Shown piece by piece: positions 1 through 11,176 of a stretch of DNA of 64,000 nt. The notes below the pieces were generated by a model. It saw only the letters and a program-made list of their open reading frames with translations, searched no databases and was not told the DNA's origin. Origin of the DNA: Hamiltosporidium tvaerminnensis (taxonomy: Eukaryota > Microsporidia > Dubosqiidae); the NCBI GenBank assembly GCA_022605425.2, contig CM061251.1:62001-126000 (forward strand), in the 5' to 3' direction. Every line of letters begins with the position of its first letter. The first letter of the stretch is position 1. The position numbers and the translations under genes are program-made.

Positions 1-2268
1 ATATTTAAAAGCCACCTCATATCTTTTTTTCGCAATATTTAAATTTTTGCGAATATCAGCATTTATTTGGTGTTATTTGTAAAAAAAAGGTTATTTCCTA
101 TTGTTATAGTTAATTCTGAAGATTAAAATGTTATAATTATTCGGTGATACAAATTTTTGTTCTAAAAATATATTTGCATTGGAATAATCCAAGTTTTATG
201 AATAAATAAGCTTTTCGAATAGATTATTCATATATTTAATTAAAAAAATATACTTTCTTTTGCGTTATTAAATTTTTAAGGTATAAGTTATAAGAATAGT
301 ATATTTTAAAAAGTCGAGATCTGTTGATTGATATAAAAAGTTTTCTCATTAAATTTTCAACCAATTGTATTTGGGTTACAAAATGATATGTATCATTTTA
401 ATCAGTAAATATTAGGATAATAATTTTATGATTTCGAAAACAGACATGATTATACTTGATGGTATAAAGTCTATTTCTGTTTCGATATCTACAGCTCACA
501 AATAAATTAAATTAAAGTCTTTAAAAGAATAAAGAGTGTCTATATATACTTTTCTTAAATATATATAAGTTACGATCTTCAAAATGAACAAAAAGTCACA
601 CTGTATAAGAAATTTTCGAATAGTGAATGCACGAAAATAAAAAATCTCTTAATTAGAACTGATTTGAAAATTGAAATTATTTACTAGAAATATTTACTTG
701 AATCAGAAGTAAATAAGAAGAAATTTACGGAGGTCGAGAAGGCTTCCCGATTCGATCTGGATCATTTAAACGACAACAAAAGAAAGGTTGATAGGATGGC
801 AAGTTATTTGTGTCTTATCACTGGATCCAATGCATATATAATTTATTATATGGTTTTTGGGATTAAATAATATTTAAATATCATAGGATAAATTTAGAAA
901 GCTCGAGATACCATTATAAATTGAGTTATATGTTTAAGGTATAGCACTAAAAAAACAATAAAACCCAATTTTCTGATTGCGAATCAGTTTTGAGTTAAAA
1001 TCAATTTCGATAAGTGTCAGGAAGAAAATCCAGGATGTAAATTAATATAGTAAGCACATGCACGATCGATATATACATTCATCTTATTATACAGAATTAA
1101 TAAAAATACTATATAAGCAAAAACAATAATCAATTAAGTCCAAAAAGTAGTTAAATTGCCGAGACCAAAGCATAATTTCAATAATAGAAAAAGATTCAAA
1201 TTTAAAAGACATAATCAATATATTAAAGAGAATGTAAGCCAAAGAAAAGCAACCTTAGGTATAAAAATAACTCGATTTTAACAAAGATTTGTGTTAATCT
1301 AATAATGATATATCGAGCTTATTTTTTTCAATTATTTTTTAATTTGCATTTAGCTTTATCAGTGTGTATCTCACCATAGAATATTCTTTATTTATATACG
1401 CAATTCTTTATATGAAAAGTAATTTTTGAGCTACTTCACGAATTTGGCTTATTTCTAAATATTTTAAATAACTTCTTTGATTTTTTGTTATTTATTGAGT
1501 AATATTATGGTTTCTCTCTAGTAGTATTTAGAAATGTTAAATATAGTTTTTATATTTTATTTTTAATTATTATACAAAATATAACAAATGCCATCAAGTA
1601 TATCATTATATATACTTCTATTCTGACTGGTATTAGATGCTTTTGGAATCAAACGGGATAACATGGCTGCGATCTTGTTTTAATTTATTGAATTTTTTGT
1701 TGTTTGAATACAAATTTTATAACAAAGAATCAGTGAATCTGTTAAAAAATTGTATATTCTAAGTTCAAAAATTTTACTGATTGGGCATGCAAATACTGTA
1801 ATTTTTTATTCGATAACCACAATAGTTAATTTATAATTTCAAAAAAATATATTGAACTGTATCTTAGAATTTTGATAGTATTTTTTTATGATGTCACCTC
1901 GGATTTCATTATACCTATAGTGATGATATCTAGACCAAAAAAAACTTATTTGATTTTAAATTTTCTTTCTATCAAGACAATATATGCCTGTCAATAAATT
2001 AAATATATTATACTATACAAATTCATTATCTCAAATTGAGTCTATATGATTTGATATATGCCTCGAAACTCTTCCATATTACTCACATTTTTAAATGAAA
2101 CTTCACATAATTACATAAAAATATATTAATTTAATTATTAGGAAATTAAATTTTTAATTTAATTAATGATTTTAGATCAGCAATTTGTACTTTGGATTTA
2201 AAAAGAACGGAATTAAATAAAATTTTTTATTCCTATAACAATTCGTTAGCTCGAACCCAGATTGTAAG
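1..2268. other. AT-rich intergenic stretch, no gene seen
   Basis: No sustained reading frame, RNA gene or clear repeat is visible. A short, slightly less AT-rich patch near 710-840 stays open for about 45 codons on the plus strand, but it has no recognisable motif and no plausible start, so I do not call it a gene. Confidence 0.6.
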
Positions 2269-4608
2269 ATGAAACATAAATCCTTACTTTACATAATATT
2301 TTCGATTTTCAAAATTAAGGCTTCGAAAATAGGTGATCAATACGAAATTAAAATGCTCTTTCCAGATTTTGATAATACCTTTGCAAAAAAGCAATTGTAT
2401 TACAATAAAGTTCCGAAATTAATTTTTGGAATTTTCAATGAGGCCGATAATACAATTAGAAGATGCTATGGAAAACATAAATTTATCAAAAAGATTTTCA
2501 TCTGTTCGTTACACGAAAAAACTTGTTGTCATATTAGACTATCTCGTCTGAAAATTCTTTATTCTGAATCCTTTTTCTTGAGATCAAAAAAGTTTGATAC
2601 AATTTGTAAGCACAAACATCCGCGTGACTATTTTCTCATCACGAAATATAACGAAATGAGTTTTAAGTATTTCATAAAAATTATACATTATGAAGATGGA
2701 TTAATGAATTGTTTAGATATAAAGAATTTTCTATGTATTCTTCATTGGTCCTATATCATAGATGTACCATTAAATAAAAGATTTGATTGTCTTATAAGAA
2801 GTTGTTTACAACGTCTTCATATTTCAAACCTTAATATTGTAATTGAAGAAATTGAAACTTACAGAAATCGGCTTCCCAGGAAATTTTTCAATTGGATTCT
2901 ACTTCATTCGCTAAGAAACTTCTTTGATATTTTTGGGATATATAGGAAGTTTTTGGAGGTAACCACGTTCGGTGAATGCTTAAATCACCTAAACGCTGAT
3001 ATTTCGTTAAATATAAATTTATTCATAAATGTTTTGGAAAAAATACATAAATTAATTCACAAATTTGGTTTATCCCACCCTCTTACGATTATATTTTATT
3101 TTTGCAACGTAAAAAAAGTATCTTTTAGAAACATTGGTTTTATAAAATCAAATTACATCTCTTTTTTGGAAGATATATTTCAGAAAGATATCTTTGTTAT
3201 AAGAATTTATGACTGTTCACTGTTGAATCTTTTAACAAATCTTTTAAAAATAAAAACATTGAGAAACGCAAAAAAAATTTTTATTGCTGAATCACCAATT
3301 ACCAATGCCTCAATACGCTTATTATCATATTTTATACACTTGGAAATTTTATCATTTAAAATGATTGGAAAAATTTTTAATTTTTCGGATTCTTTAAAAT
3401 ATTTCAGTTATAAATCAAAGAACCTCATGGTTCTAGAAATATATGCCCATCAAATAATTTCAGATTTACAATTTTTAGAATATATTATTGGTTTCAAACA
3501 TCTAAAAATATATATTTCAGAACTTAATTTCGACAATCTAGCTCCGGTATTTTCAAGATCATTTACATCATGTATGCTTCTGACAAATTTGCGACTTCCT
3601 TTCAATAATATTAATTTAAATCAAGCCATAGAAAGAATCTATTTTTACGAAAATCTGCAAAGTATAAGTTTTCAGTCAGTTTTAAGATCAGGTTGTGCAC
3701 ACCGTAACAACGATTTTGAACCGAAATTTATCACAAAATTAAAAACTTTATACTTGACAAATTTTTTTATTGGAAATGATGATTTGTTTATGATTTATAG
3801 TTTTAAAAATCTTAAGAAACTGTCATTTAAAAAATGTAGTTTCAATAGTTCGTATAATCTTCCCAAAGATGGTAATTGCGTAATTTCCATTTGTAAATTT
3901 GAAAATGTTTTGGAATCGTTAGAAATAATTAATTGTGATGAATTTTTGTCTTTTTTTAATTTCGTTTATTCCTTATATAATCTTAAAAAGCTTGTATTAA
4001 ATGCTCCATATATGTCTTTTACAACCGAATTGAATTTTTTGAATCGTTTAAGATTGAGTAATTTAAGTTTATTTCGTATTTCGGAATTGCTTATAGATAA
4101 TTCTGTACTTCAATGTTTATCACTAAATTCAAATCTAACTCATTTATATATATATAATTGTCCAATCAAAAGAAATTATTTCATAGATATGCCTAATTAT
4201 GAAGCTTTTTTTAAAAAATTAGTTCATTTTTCATTTATTTGCTGTGACATAACCATACAAGATACATTCGCTTTGTCACATCTAACTAACTGTGAAACAT
4301 TAGATTTTTCTTTTTCAAGATTCATAAGCTGTTCTATTAGTAATATTTTTAAGAAAGAAAATACTTACAAAGTAAAAAATTTAAATTTAAAATATCTTTT
4401 TCTTTTATATGAAGATTCGACTGCTATAAATAGACTTAAAAATCTTACCTTTTTAAATTTAAGTGACTGTATTTTATATCAAAATACTTTGTGCACATTG
4501 AAGTTTAATGGTTTAAAGAATCTACAAGTTCTTAATCTTTCTGGTATAAATATTCCAAGAAATATTAAAAAAATGTTAAATGAGGAATTCACTATTTTAG
4601 ATTCTTAG
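2269..4608 (+). CDS. Leucine-rich-repeat protein, possibly secreted (779 aa)
   Basis: This is a long uninterrupted frame in sequence of high AT content. The C-terminal half (about residues 330-779) shows irregular leucine-rich repeats of the type LxxLxLxxC/N: LKTLYLTNFF, LKKLSFKKCSF, LESLEIINCD, LKKLVLNAP, LTHLYIYNC, LTFLNLSDC and LQVLNLSG, spaced about 22-30 residues. The N-terminal 300 residues show no domain I recognise. Residues 1-18 are a basic start plus a short hydrophobic stretch (LLYIIFSIF), compatible with a weak signal peptide. The ATG at 2269 follows a CCC run at 2256-2258, as in other genes here. LRR proteins form lineage-specific multigene families in several microsporidia and are often predicted to be secreted; binding partners are unknown. 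The LRR call is solid; secretion and any role in the host are inference. Confidence 0.85.
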   Translation: MKHKSLLYIIFSIFKIKASKIGDQYEIKMLFPDFDNTFAKKQLYYNKVPKLIFGIFNEADNTIRRCYGKHKFIKKIFICSLHEKTCCHIRLSRLKILYSESFFLRSKKFDTICKHKHPRDYFLITKYNEMSFKYFIKIIHYEDGLMNCLDIKNFLCILHWSYIIDVPLNKRFDCLIRSCLQRLHISNLNIVIEEIETYRNRLPRKFFNWILLHSLRNFFDIFGIYRKFLEVTTFGECLNHLNADISLNINLFINVLEKIHKLIHKFGLSHPLTIIFYFCNVKKVSFRNIGFIKSNYISFLEDIFQKDIFVIRIYDCSLLNLLTNLLKIKTLRNAKKIFIAESPITNASIRLLSYFIHLEILSFKMIGKIFNFSDSLKYFSYKSKNLMVLEIYAHQIISDLQFLEYIIGFKHLKIYISELNFDNLAPVFSRSFTSCMLLTNLRLPFNNINLNQAIERIYFYENLQSISFQSVLRSGCAHRNNDFEPKFITKLKTLYLTNFFIGNDDLFMIYSFKNLKKLSFKKCSFNSSYNLPKDGNCVISICKFENVLESLEIINCDEFLSFFNFVYSLYNLKKLVLNAPYMSFTTELNFLNRLRLSNLSLFRISELLIDNSVLQCLSLNSNLTHLYIYNCPIKRNYFIDMPNYEAFFKKLVHFSFICCDITIQDTFALSHLTNCETLDFSFSRFISCSISNIFKKENTYKVKNLNLKYLFLLYEDSTAINRLKNLTFLNLSDCILYQNTLCTLKFNGLKNLQVLNLSGINIPRNIKKMLNEEFTILDS

Positions 4609-7295
4609 TAAGGTTGGATTTGACTCGAAAAATATGATTTCAATACTATTTTATGGTATTTGATCTATAGTCGTTATATTTTATGTTACTGTATCTCATA
4701 TTCTACTTTAGGAAGATCGAATATTAATTAATTTCCTATAGGTTTTATTTTTTGATTTCATGTTTAGTGATAATATATTTTACAATTACATCTATCTTGG
4801 ATATAAATTTTCGAAAATTTAATCTGATTATGAACAAGATATTTGATTATATTTTTTGTAATGCTCGTCTCATCAAGATAATAACTGCAAATATATAATC
4901 TCAGAAATAAAATATTCATACTGTAATATTTCAATATAGAAATTTCGTTTTCAAGATTTATTTATATTTCAAATATATAAAATAAATTCTATGATTTTAA
5001 GTTTAGTATACAGGAATATTGTTTCTGTAAGTAAAAATATTTTTAAAGCATTTTTATATTATATTTTTTGCTCAATAGATATTAGATCTTTTTAAAAAAT
5101 AGCTAATTAACATTATTTTTAAAAATTAGCGCATTTCAAGGTTTAGCCTAAATAAATGCTCTTCCAACACACTTGTGTTTGTCTCAAATACATAAACTCT
5201 CAAGCCCTTCATGCAAGAGTTGTATAGAATCTATTTAATTTAGTTAGTTTGTCGGATTTCGTTGTCTAGAGTATGGTAGCATTTAAAAGCGAACCCTAGA
5301 CTCCCGTAAGCCTAAAGGATTTCCACTTACGCTACTCTTTCTTCTGCAAACTCACCTCCAGCTTATATTTCACTCTCCGATTTAAAATGTGCCAATCCAT
5401 ACGTTAAAATGCCATACCAACAGATATAATTTCCTACTTAGCCTTTCTGACTTTATAAAGGATATGTTTGTTTTAAATTCACAGGCGTCAAATATTCTAG
5501 CCAGAGTGAGTAAGACAAAGTTTCAATTTTTTCGAGTTACATTCACTTTTAATTCAGACATGGGTACAATCTACTTACATAGAACACTATGTACTCAGAA
5601 TTCTGAAATTTTTTTAGTATTTTGTAAATCTTCCTTATACAAATACATGTGGAAAAACCAGAAATATAGTGGGGTTTTGTCTTCCAAACAAAGATTTCCA
5701 CACTAATTTCAACTACTCGTTACTAAGCAAATGGTTTTAAATTTGATTATCGCCTTTATATAAATTGTAAATTCATTGATGCCAATTTAAGGTTTATTGC
5801 TGAATTAAGTTTCTATTTTTAATATTGAATTAAGATTGTATACTTTTACTTAAAACTATAAGAAAGATTATTTTTTGATTTAAAATTAAATTTCAATTAA
5901 ACTGATTTTTTATTAATCCTATTTCACGTGTTTTATTACCCAATTTCTTGCTTTTCACTCAAGATATAATATTCGATTTCTTGATGGGTTTTGAATCAAT
6001 ACCTCATTTTAGGCCATTTTGTCCGAAGATAAAACATATCACTAATTTTATGTTTTCTAGTTCTGTATCTACTTCCTAATAACGAATACAGCATTTAGGT
6101 GTGAATATTGGTGTATTATTTTTTTATTTGGCATTTGGCATGTCTTTTCTGCGCTCTAGTTAGCAGTTTGCCTTGACTCTTATTCTCTTTTTCATCATAT
6201 AATGAAAAGTTTTTATTCTTATTAAAAGCCCTATCAAATAGATCCATGACTCTTTCTTACCAGTTTTTAACTTCTTAAGTTACATCAGATAGTATTTAGT
6301 AATGATATCATTTCAAATTATTCTCATGAAATCATTTCTAAGCTAAAGATAAATATGGCTTAATTCAGTTAGCAAGCAGTCTAAATTTTTGGTTTTACAT
6401 TTCAAAAATTCGAAGTGAATTCGTGAAGTAAGTTTGATTAAAATGGCGTATCTCATTTAATTTTATATCTAAGATAAATATATTAAAAAAAATAACTTTT
6501 AATTTTGATATAATTTTTTATTTTGGTATTTTCTCTTGGTAACAGATATATATTTTAAGAATTATTTGAACACGTTACTTTTAAGTTATTTTGAAACGCA
6601 AATTAGTATTAAATTTAAGAAGTATATGCAAAGACTAAAACAACACATTTGATCCATGGTTTAGTCATGTCAAAACATTTTTTTACCTCAAAATTGCTAG
6701 ATATAGTTCCACTTGTTAGAGCCTTATAAATATTTGCAATAGTGGAATTATTTATATTTTTAAAGAAAGTATTTTCTTATATTTTTATTTGAAATAATGA
6801 TTCTACTAGTATAATTTTCTTTTTTGACTAAATGAGCAATTTCTTTAAAAAAAATCATTTGAGTTTTTTAAAAGAATATTAGAACTATAACTGATAATGA
6901 TCTGATTTATTTCTATCGGTGTTTTAAACATATAGCCAATTGACATGTTGATTTAACATGCTAAAAAATATATTACAAAATTAAGATTATATGATAGTGA
7001 CTAATCGCTTTATTTAATTTTATATTTATTTATTAAATAGTTCTAGTTTTAACCAATTTTAATGTTCGTAATTTGGTTAAACAGGTGAAAAAAATAATTT
7101 AAATGATAGAAAATTTCTTTATCCAGAATTTTTAAAATAATTGATCCTCAATCTTTTTTTGGATTATTAAACCCTTTTCGATATCTAAAAAATAGAATAT
7201 TCATTAATATTTTCTCCTTTTCGTTATTTAAAATCAAGGCTTCTTTATTGGTGATAAAAAAGGAGATAAAATATAAAAACATTAAAAAATAAATT
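4609..7295. other. Intergenic stretch with one less AT-rich block
   Basis: No gene is supported. The only compositional anomaly is 5150-5720, listed separately. The open frame on the minus strand across 7148-7357 is antisense to the ZPR1 leader and start and is not considered real. Confidence 0.55.
5150..5720. other. Less AT-rich block, possible remnant of a mobile element or gene
   Basis: Base composition shifts to noticeably higher GC over about 550 bp, then returns to background. A 105-codon frame on the plus strand (from 5389) has no ATG start and no recognisable motif. The minus strand is broken by many stops. In this genome such islands elsewhere are retroelement debris, so the same is plausible here, but no protein motif or terminal repeat confirms it. 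Confidence 0.35.
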
Positions 7296-7299
7296 CCCC
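7296..7299 (+). promoter_or_regulatory. CCCC run directly before the ZPR1 start
   Basis: A C4 run abuts the ATG in an otherwise AT-only leader. CCC- or GGG-type signals close to the start codon are known from microsporidian genes with very short 5' leaders. Comparable runs precede the starts at 2269, 16750, 20749 (minus strand) and 50137. Confidence 0.45.
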
Positions 7300-8070
7300 A
7301 TGCAAGGAAGTCCGGGTAAAAGTAAATCACCCAAAAAAGAATATAAAGAATATACATCTAGTGACAACAAAATAGAAAATGACGATAGTTTCTATAAGAC
7401 GGATATTATATGTGAAATATGTCAAGGAAATGGCGAGCTAAGAATTGCAACTTTAGATACACCTGGTGAACCAAAACAAAAAATTACAACATTTGAATGT
7501 AGAGTCTGTAATGCAAGAGAAAGTACAATATTCAATATGCAAAAAGATGATAGAGAAGGATATTTAGTTGTATCTTGCAATTTCTCTAATAAAGATGATT
7601 TAGGAAGATACATCCTGCTACAAAAATATTCAACCGTAAATTTTTATAAAAAAGAACTTTCTTACGAATACGTATCTGCATCTGATGTAGTAACTACGGT
7701 TGAAAATCTTATAGAACAGGCTGCAGATGAAATAGCCGATACATATGGTGTACCAAGAAGGCAAGATATTGTGAACAAGAAACCCAAAGACGTTACATCA
7801 TCAGGTGAGGTTTTGGGAATAAAAAATACTGAATCCGGAAGTACCTCGTCAGTTGGTACTCTTGAAAGTAAGGAACAGGCAAAGCATGCTATTTACTTGT
7901 TGGACGATCTTATAAAAAACCCACAATTCAAGATGGTAATTAAAGATTCTTCGTGTCAATCAAGAATATGTCCTGTCAACAAAACAGTTTCCCAGTGCAG
8001 TTACGAGGATTTAAAAACATTTGATGATGAAAATGTTGAACATAAAAAGTACTATGAAAAATATCAGTAA
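7300..8070 (+). CDS. ZPR1: ZPR1 zinc-finger protein, single-module form (256 aa)
   Basis: ZPR1 proteins are conserved eukaryotic zinc-binding proteins that associate with translation elongation factor eEF1A and are needed for its folding and for growth. Here a C4 zinc finger is seen at C38-x2-C41 and C67-x2-C70, with the spacing of a ZPR1 finger. The beta-rich ZPR1 fold follows (about residues 75-140): a run like DREGYLVVSCNFSNKDDLGR, then STVNFYKKELSYEYVS and TTVENLIEQAADEI. The C-terminus (about 200-256) matches the module end: LLDDLIKNPQFKM and later EDLKTFDDENVEHKKYYEK. Most eukaryotic ZPR1 proteins carry two such modules and about 450 residues; this one has only one, with a Ser/Thr-rich linker around residues 160-195. 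The ATG at 7300 directly follows CCCC. The family call rests on the order of motifs, not on a database search. Confidence 0.85.
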   Translation: MQGSPGKSKSPKKEYKEYTSSDNKIENDDSFYKTDIICEICQGNGELRIATLDTPGEPKQKITTFECRVCNARESTIFNMQKDDREGYLVVSCNFSNKDDLGRYILLQKYSTVNFYKKELSYEYVSASDVVTTVENLIEQAADEIADTYGVPRRQDIVNKKPKDVTSSGEVLGIKNTESGSTSSVGTLESKEQAKHAIYLLDDLIKNPQFKMVIKDSSCQSRICPVNKTVSQCSYEDLKTFDDENVEHKKYYEKYQ

Positions 8071-9095
8071 AGTTTGGTTTTAGCATTTATTATTTTATAG
8101 CTTACAAATCAGTTTTTTAATTATTTTTTTAGTTAGAATAGCTTTTTACTTCAAATTTATAAGGTAAATTAATAGAGTAGATTTTTAAATATTTTTTTTT
8201 TCGTTTTGGTTTGTAAAATTTTTTAAGTAAGTTTACTTGTTTAAATTTAATAAAGATTCAATTGTGAATGATATTGCAAGTGTCATAAAATATTTTTAAA
8301 CTTGTTTGGAAATATATTCTTTTAATCTGCTCTTACATTTATTATGAGTATTATTCAAATTTACTCATTCTCATAGTCTAATTAACCAGATATTGATTGA
8401 AACAAGCACCAAAGTTATTGAACCTCGGATTGTAGATTAGATCACCTAAATTTTAATATTGCTAAAATTAGAAAAATATTCCAATATAAAGACAAGTCTA
8501 GCTAAAATGATGAAAAAAATAAAAAAACGATGTGAAAAATAAACCGGTAGTAAATAAATTGCCACTTTTTTAGACTCTGATATAGTTTTAACAATTTTAA
8601 TTTTTAAAGTAAAAAATCCCATAATCAGTTGGAAAAATAATTGGCTTTGTAAAGCGATGAATAGACCGTGAAATATATACTGAGTAATTAAAATTTTTCT
8701 AAATATATTTCAGAAGTCTTTCGTTGATATGATTTTAAACATTTGATAAATAAATCCATTAGATTGTATGTTTCAAGATCATATGTAAGGAATAATTCAA
8801 TGTATTTATTCATATAATTTGATTAATTATCACTTAATGAAAAATATTTCACTAAGTGTTTCATAATTAATCAAATAAAATTATCGCTTTGCAACAAAAA
8901 TTAGATTAAAATTAATTTAATTTAATCAAATACATTCTTTTATAGTATATTAAAGGGTGTGAATATCTTGTTTTAGATTTCAATTTATATTCATATCGGT
9001 AAAAGCATCTGTCAAACATGATTTATTTCTTATCGATGATGTAAAAAATTTAGTTTCAAAATGAAACGTTTTTAAATCCATTTTCATTGATATTC
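8071..9095. other. Intergenic region between ZPR1 and the antiporter
   Basis: AT-rich with no open frame worth calling. It contains the hairpin listed at 8817-8876. No other signal was recognised. Confidence 0.6.
8817..8876. repeat. 60-bp near-perfect inverted repeat (hairpin)
   Basis: The 14-base arm ATTTGATTAATTAT at 8817-8830 is the exact reverse complement of 8863-8876. Inside it CACTTA (8831-8836) pairs with TAAGTG (8853-8858), and TGAAA (8838-8842) with TTTCA (8847-8851) around an AATA loop. The result is a long stem with a small loop about 220 bp upstream of the antiporter start. It could be a tiny inverted-repeat element or a bidirectional transcript end. Confidence 0.75.
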
Positions 9096-10334
9096 ATGGA
9101 TGAGTTCGCTTTAATAATCTGTTTGTTGTCTTTTTTTGTTCTAGTGTATGGTTTAATAAGTAACTACGTAGCGAATAGTCTTTATATACCCGAACCTCTT
9201 GTGTCTCTTATTTTTGGGGCGATAATCGGGCCATGTTGCCTAAATTTGTTGAATATAGGATACATTGATTCAAAAATAGTAATGTATCACTTTAGTCGAG
9301 CAGTATTGTGCATACAGATAATGACAGCAGCTATGTCATTGCCTAGAGGATATGTTCTGAAGAAAGCAAAATCTTTATGTATAATTGTCATATTAATATC
9401 AATTTTAGAATGGTTGATTACATCTGTGATTGTATATATTTTTTCGTATTATAATTTGGGTGTTTCATTGGCAATATCTGCTTGTTTAACCCCAACCGAT
9501 CCGGTATTATCTAATTCGATTGTGAAAAGCAAATTTTCACAAGAAAATGTAGCCCCTCGATTAAAAAATTTAATAATTGGTGAGAGTGGAATTAACGATG
9601 GATTTGGTTTAATTATACTTTATATATCTCTTGGTTTTATTATTAGAAACCAAAATACAATCAGTAAAATATGTATTTTAATATTAAAAGGAACTATTTT
9701 ATCTGCCATATCTGGTATATTAATAGGATATGTTTCAAGAAAAGCTCTAAAACTTTGTTATACTTATCATTTGGTTGGTACAGAAAACTTTTTGATCTAT
9801 GGAATAGCTCTAACATTTTTTTCTGTAGGAATGATGGATTTAGTGGGTGGAAGTGAGATGGTATGTGTTTTTTTTACAGGAACTGCATTCTCATGGGATG
9901 AATGGTTTATTTTAGAAACAAGGGAATCAAGATTGCAAGAAGTGATTGATAGTTTATTTAGCTCAACGTTCTTTGTATTTTTTGGATCTAGAATTGATTT
10001 TTCTCGGTTTTCGTTTAATATTCTAATCGGATCTTTAGTCATATTACTTTTAAGAAGACCACCAGTTTTCTATATATTTAGAAGATTTATACCCGAAATC
10101 AGAAATAGAAAAGAGGCACTTTTTATAGGATGGTTTGGTCCGATTGGAATCGGAGCACTTTTTTATTCCCTGACACTTGATAAATTAATTGGAACGGTTA
10201 CTATAGATTATGTATCTATTGTAGTATTATGCAGTGCTATTTTACACGGGCTTACAGTTCCTTTGATAAAATATACGATAACAAAAATAGAATACGATTC
10301 AACTGAAAATTTAATAAATCGAATGATTTTTTAA
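9096..10334 (+). CDS. NHA1: Fungal-type plasma-membrane Na+/H+ antiporter (412 aa)
   Basis: This belongs to the CPA1 cation/proton antiporters, the Nha1/Sod2 group of fungi, which export Na+ (and often K+) in exchange for protons at the plasma membrane. Hydrophobic segments run along almost the whole length, consistent with about 12 membrane spans. Diagnostic motifs are LTPTDPVLSNSIV (about residues 134-146) and GESGINDGFGL (about 164-174), whose Asn-Asp pair lies in the ion-binding core. The later stretch GGSEMVCVFFTGTAFSWDEW matches the fungal family. I start at the ATG at 9096 (MDEFALII); an in-frame TTG nine bases upstream is not a credible start. The long hydrophilic tail of yeast Nha1 is missing, as expected in a reduced genome. 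Family assignment is firm; ion preference is inferred from the family. Confidence 0.93.
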   Translation: MDEFALIICLLSFFVLVYGLISNYVANSLYIPEPLVSLIFGAIIGPCCLNLLNIGYIDSKIVMYHFSRAVLCIQIMTAAMSLPRGYVLKKAKSLCIIVILISILEWLITSVIVYIFSYYNLGVSLAISACLTPTDPVLSNSIVKSKFSQENVAPRLKNLIIGESGINDGFGLIILYISLGFIIRNQNTISKICILILKGTILSAISGILIGYVSRKALKLCYTYHLVGTENFLIYGIALTFFSVGMMDLVGGSEMVCVFFTGTAFSWDEWFILETRESRLQEVIDSLFSSTFFVFFGSRIDFSRFSFNILIGSLVILLLRRPPVFYIFRRFIPEIRNRKEALFIGWFGPIGIGALFYSLTLDKLIGTVTIDYVSIVVLCSAILHGLTVPLIKYTITKIEYDSTENLINRMIF

Positions 10335-10469
10335 TTTAATTCTAGAAATAAAAATGATTACTTTCATTTTTTCTTGGATTTAATTTTTGCCAAAAAAACT
10401 TTATATTTAGTTGAGCTGTTACCCCTCTACAATACTGTAGCTTATTTTTTTTGTTCTTTTAAACCATAG

Positions 10470-10660
10470 AAAAAATCATAAAATAATACAAATACCCATA
10501 AATATAGAAGCATACATTCAGTCGATAGTACTCAAAAATACATTTTAAATAATTTCTTTTGATCATTGAAGAGGATTTGTCTCGGGTCAACATATTAACA
10601 AGTTGAGAAAGCATAGATGTGTGTTTTATAACAGACAAATGTATAGAACAATCAATGCTA
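10470..10660 (+). mobile_element. Degenerate fragment of the RLE retrotransposon
   Basis: The stretch from about 10488 (ACCCATAAATATAGAAGC) through the part reading GATCATTGAAGAGGATTTG lines up with the plus-strand retroelement copies at 44.9 and 49.2 kb, whose matching parts read ACCCATGAATGTAGAGGC and GATCGACGAAGAGGACT. It covers the end of the endonuclease domain and about 70 bp beyond, with many substitutions to A/T. It encodes nothing now. The minus-strand open frame across it is a chance frame. Confidence 0.7.
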
Positions 10661-10912
10661 CTAAGATACAAGAAAGTAACGAGCTTGGCGGTGTTAATGT
10701 GTAAAGATATAAAAAATTTATCTGTTTAATTTACATGATTAATTCATATTTAAAGGTACGGAACTAAACATAATAAATTTTCCGATATAAATATTCAGAT
10801 ATAAGATTAATCGGTGTAAGACAATATATTATAGAGCGGAAATTTATTTTTACAGATAATTTAAATAAATAGTAATTCTCGTATTAATTTTCCTTCTTAA
10901 ATTCATTTATTT

Positions 10913-11176
10913 TTATATATCAACTATTATCGGTTTCGTTCGATATTTTATTTCCTCTTTTTGGGTCAAAGCCCCCCAATCAGGAATCAGTAATGGAATA
11001 CCAAAAAAAAGAGTTAGAAAAATTAATATTAAACATAAAAAAAGCAATAGAACGATATGAAGGCCGAGGTAGAACGGATGGAGGAATGGTTTGGTCGGAA
11101 GATTCAATCTACTTTTTAAAAAAGTATGGTCACTTAAAATAAAATGTAAATACGATTTTTTCTCAATTGTATTCAT
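10913..11176 (-). CDS. Small membrane protein (87 aa), unidentified
   Basis: An intact short frame starts with ATG at 11176. Residues 1-33 are hydrophilic and basic. Residues about 35-65 form one long or two short hydrophobic segments (PFYLGLHIVLLLFLCLIL, then IFLTLFFGIPLLIP), and the tail (GALTQKEEIKYRTK) is hydrophilic. Coding is supported by a clear rise in GC at conserved-looking positions relative to the flanks. The ORF runs towards the antiporter from the opposite strand. I do not recognise the family; a small ER or Golgi membrane protein is possible but unproven. Confidence 0.5.
   Translation of the reverse strand: MNTIEKKSYLHFILSDHTFLKSRLNLPTKPFLHPFYLGLHIVLLLFLCLILIFLTLFFGIPLLIPDWGALTQKEEIKYRTKPIIVDI

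Noticed and set aside
5389-5706. 105-codon frame
   Set aside because: It has no ATG start and no recognisable domain; kept only as a composition anomaly.
9671-10042. Short frames inside the antiporter gene
   Set aside because: Shadows of a well-supported gene.
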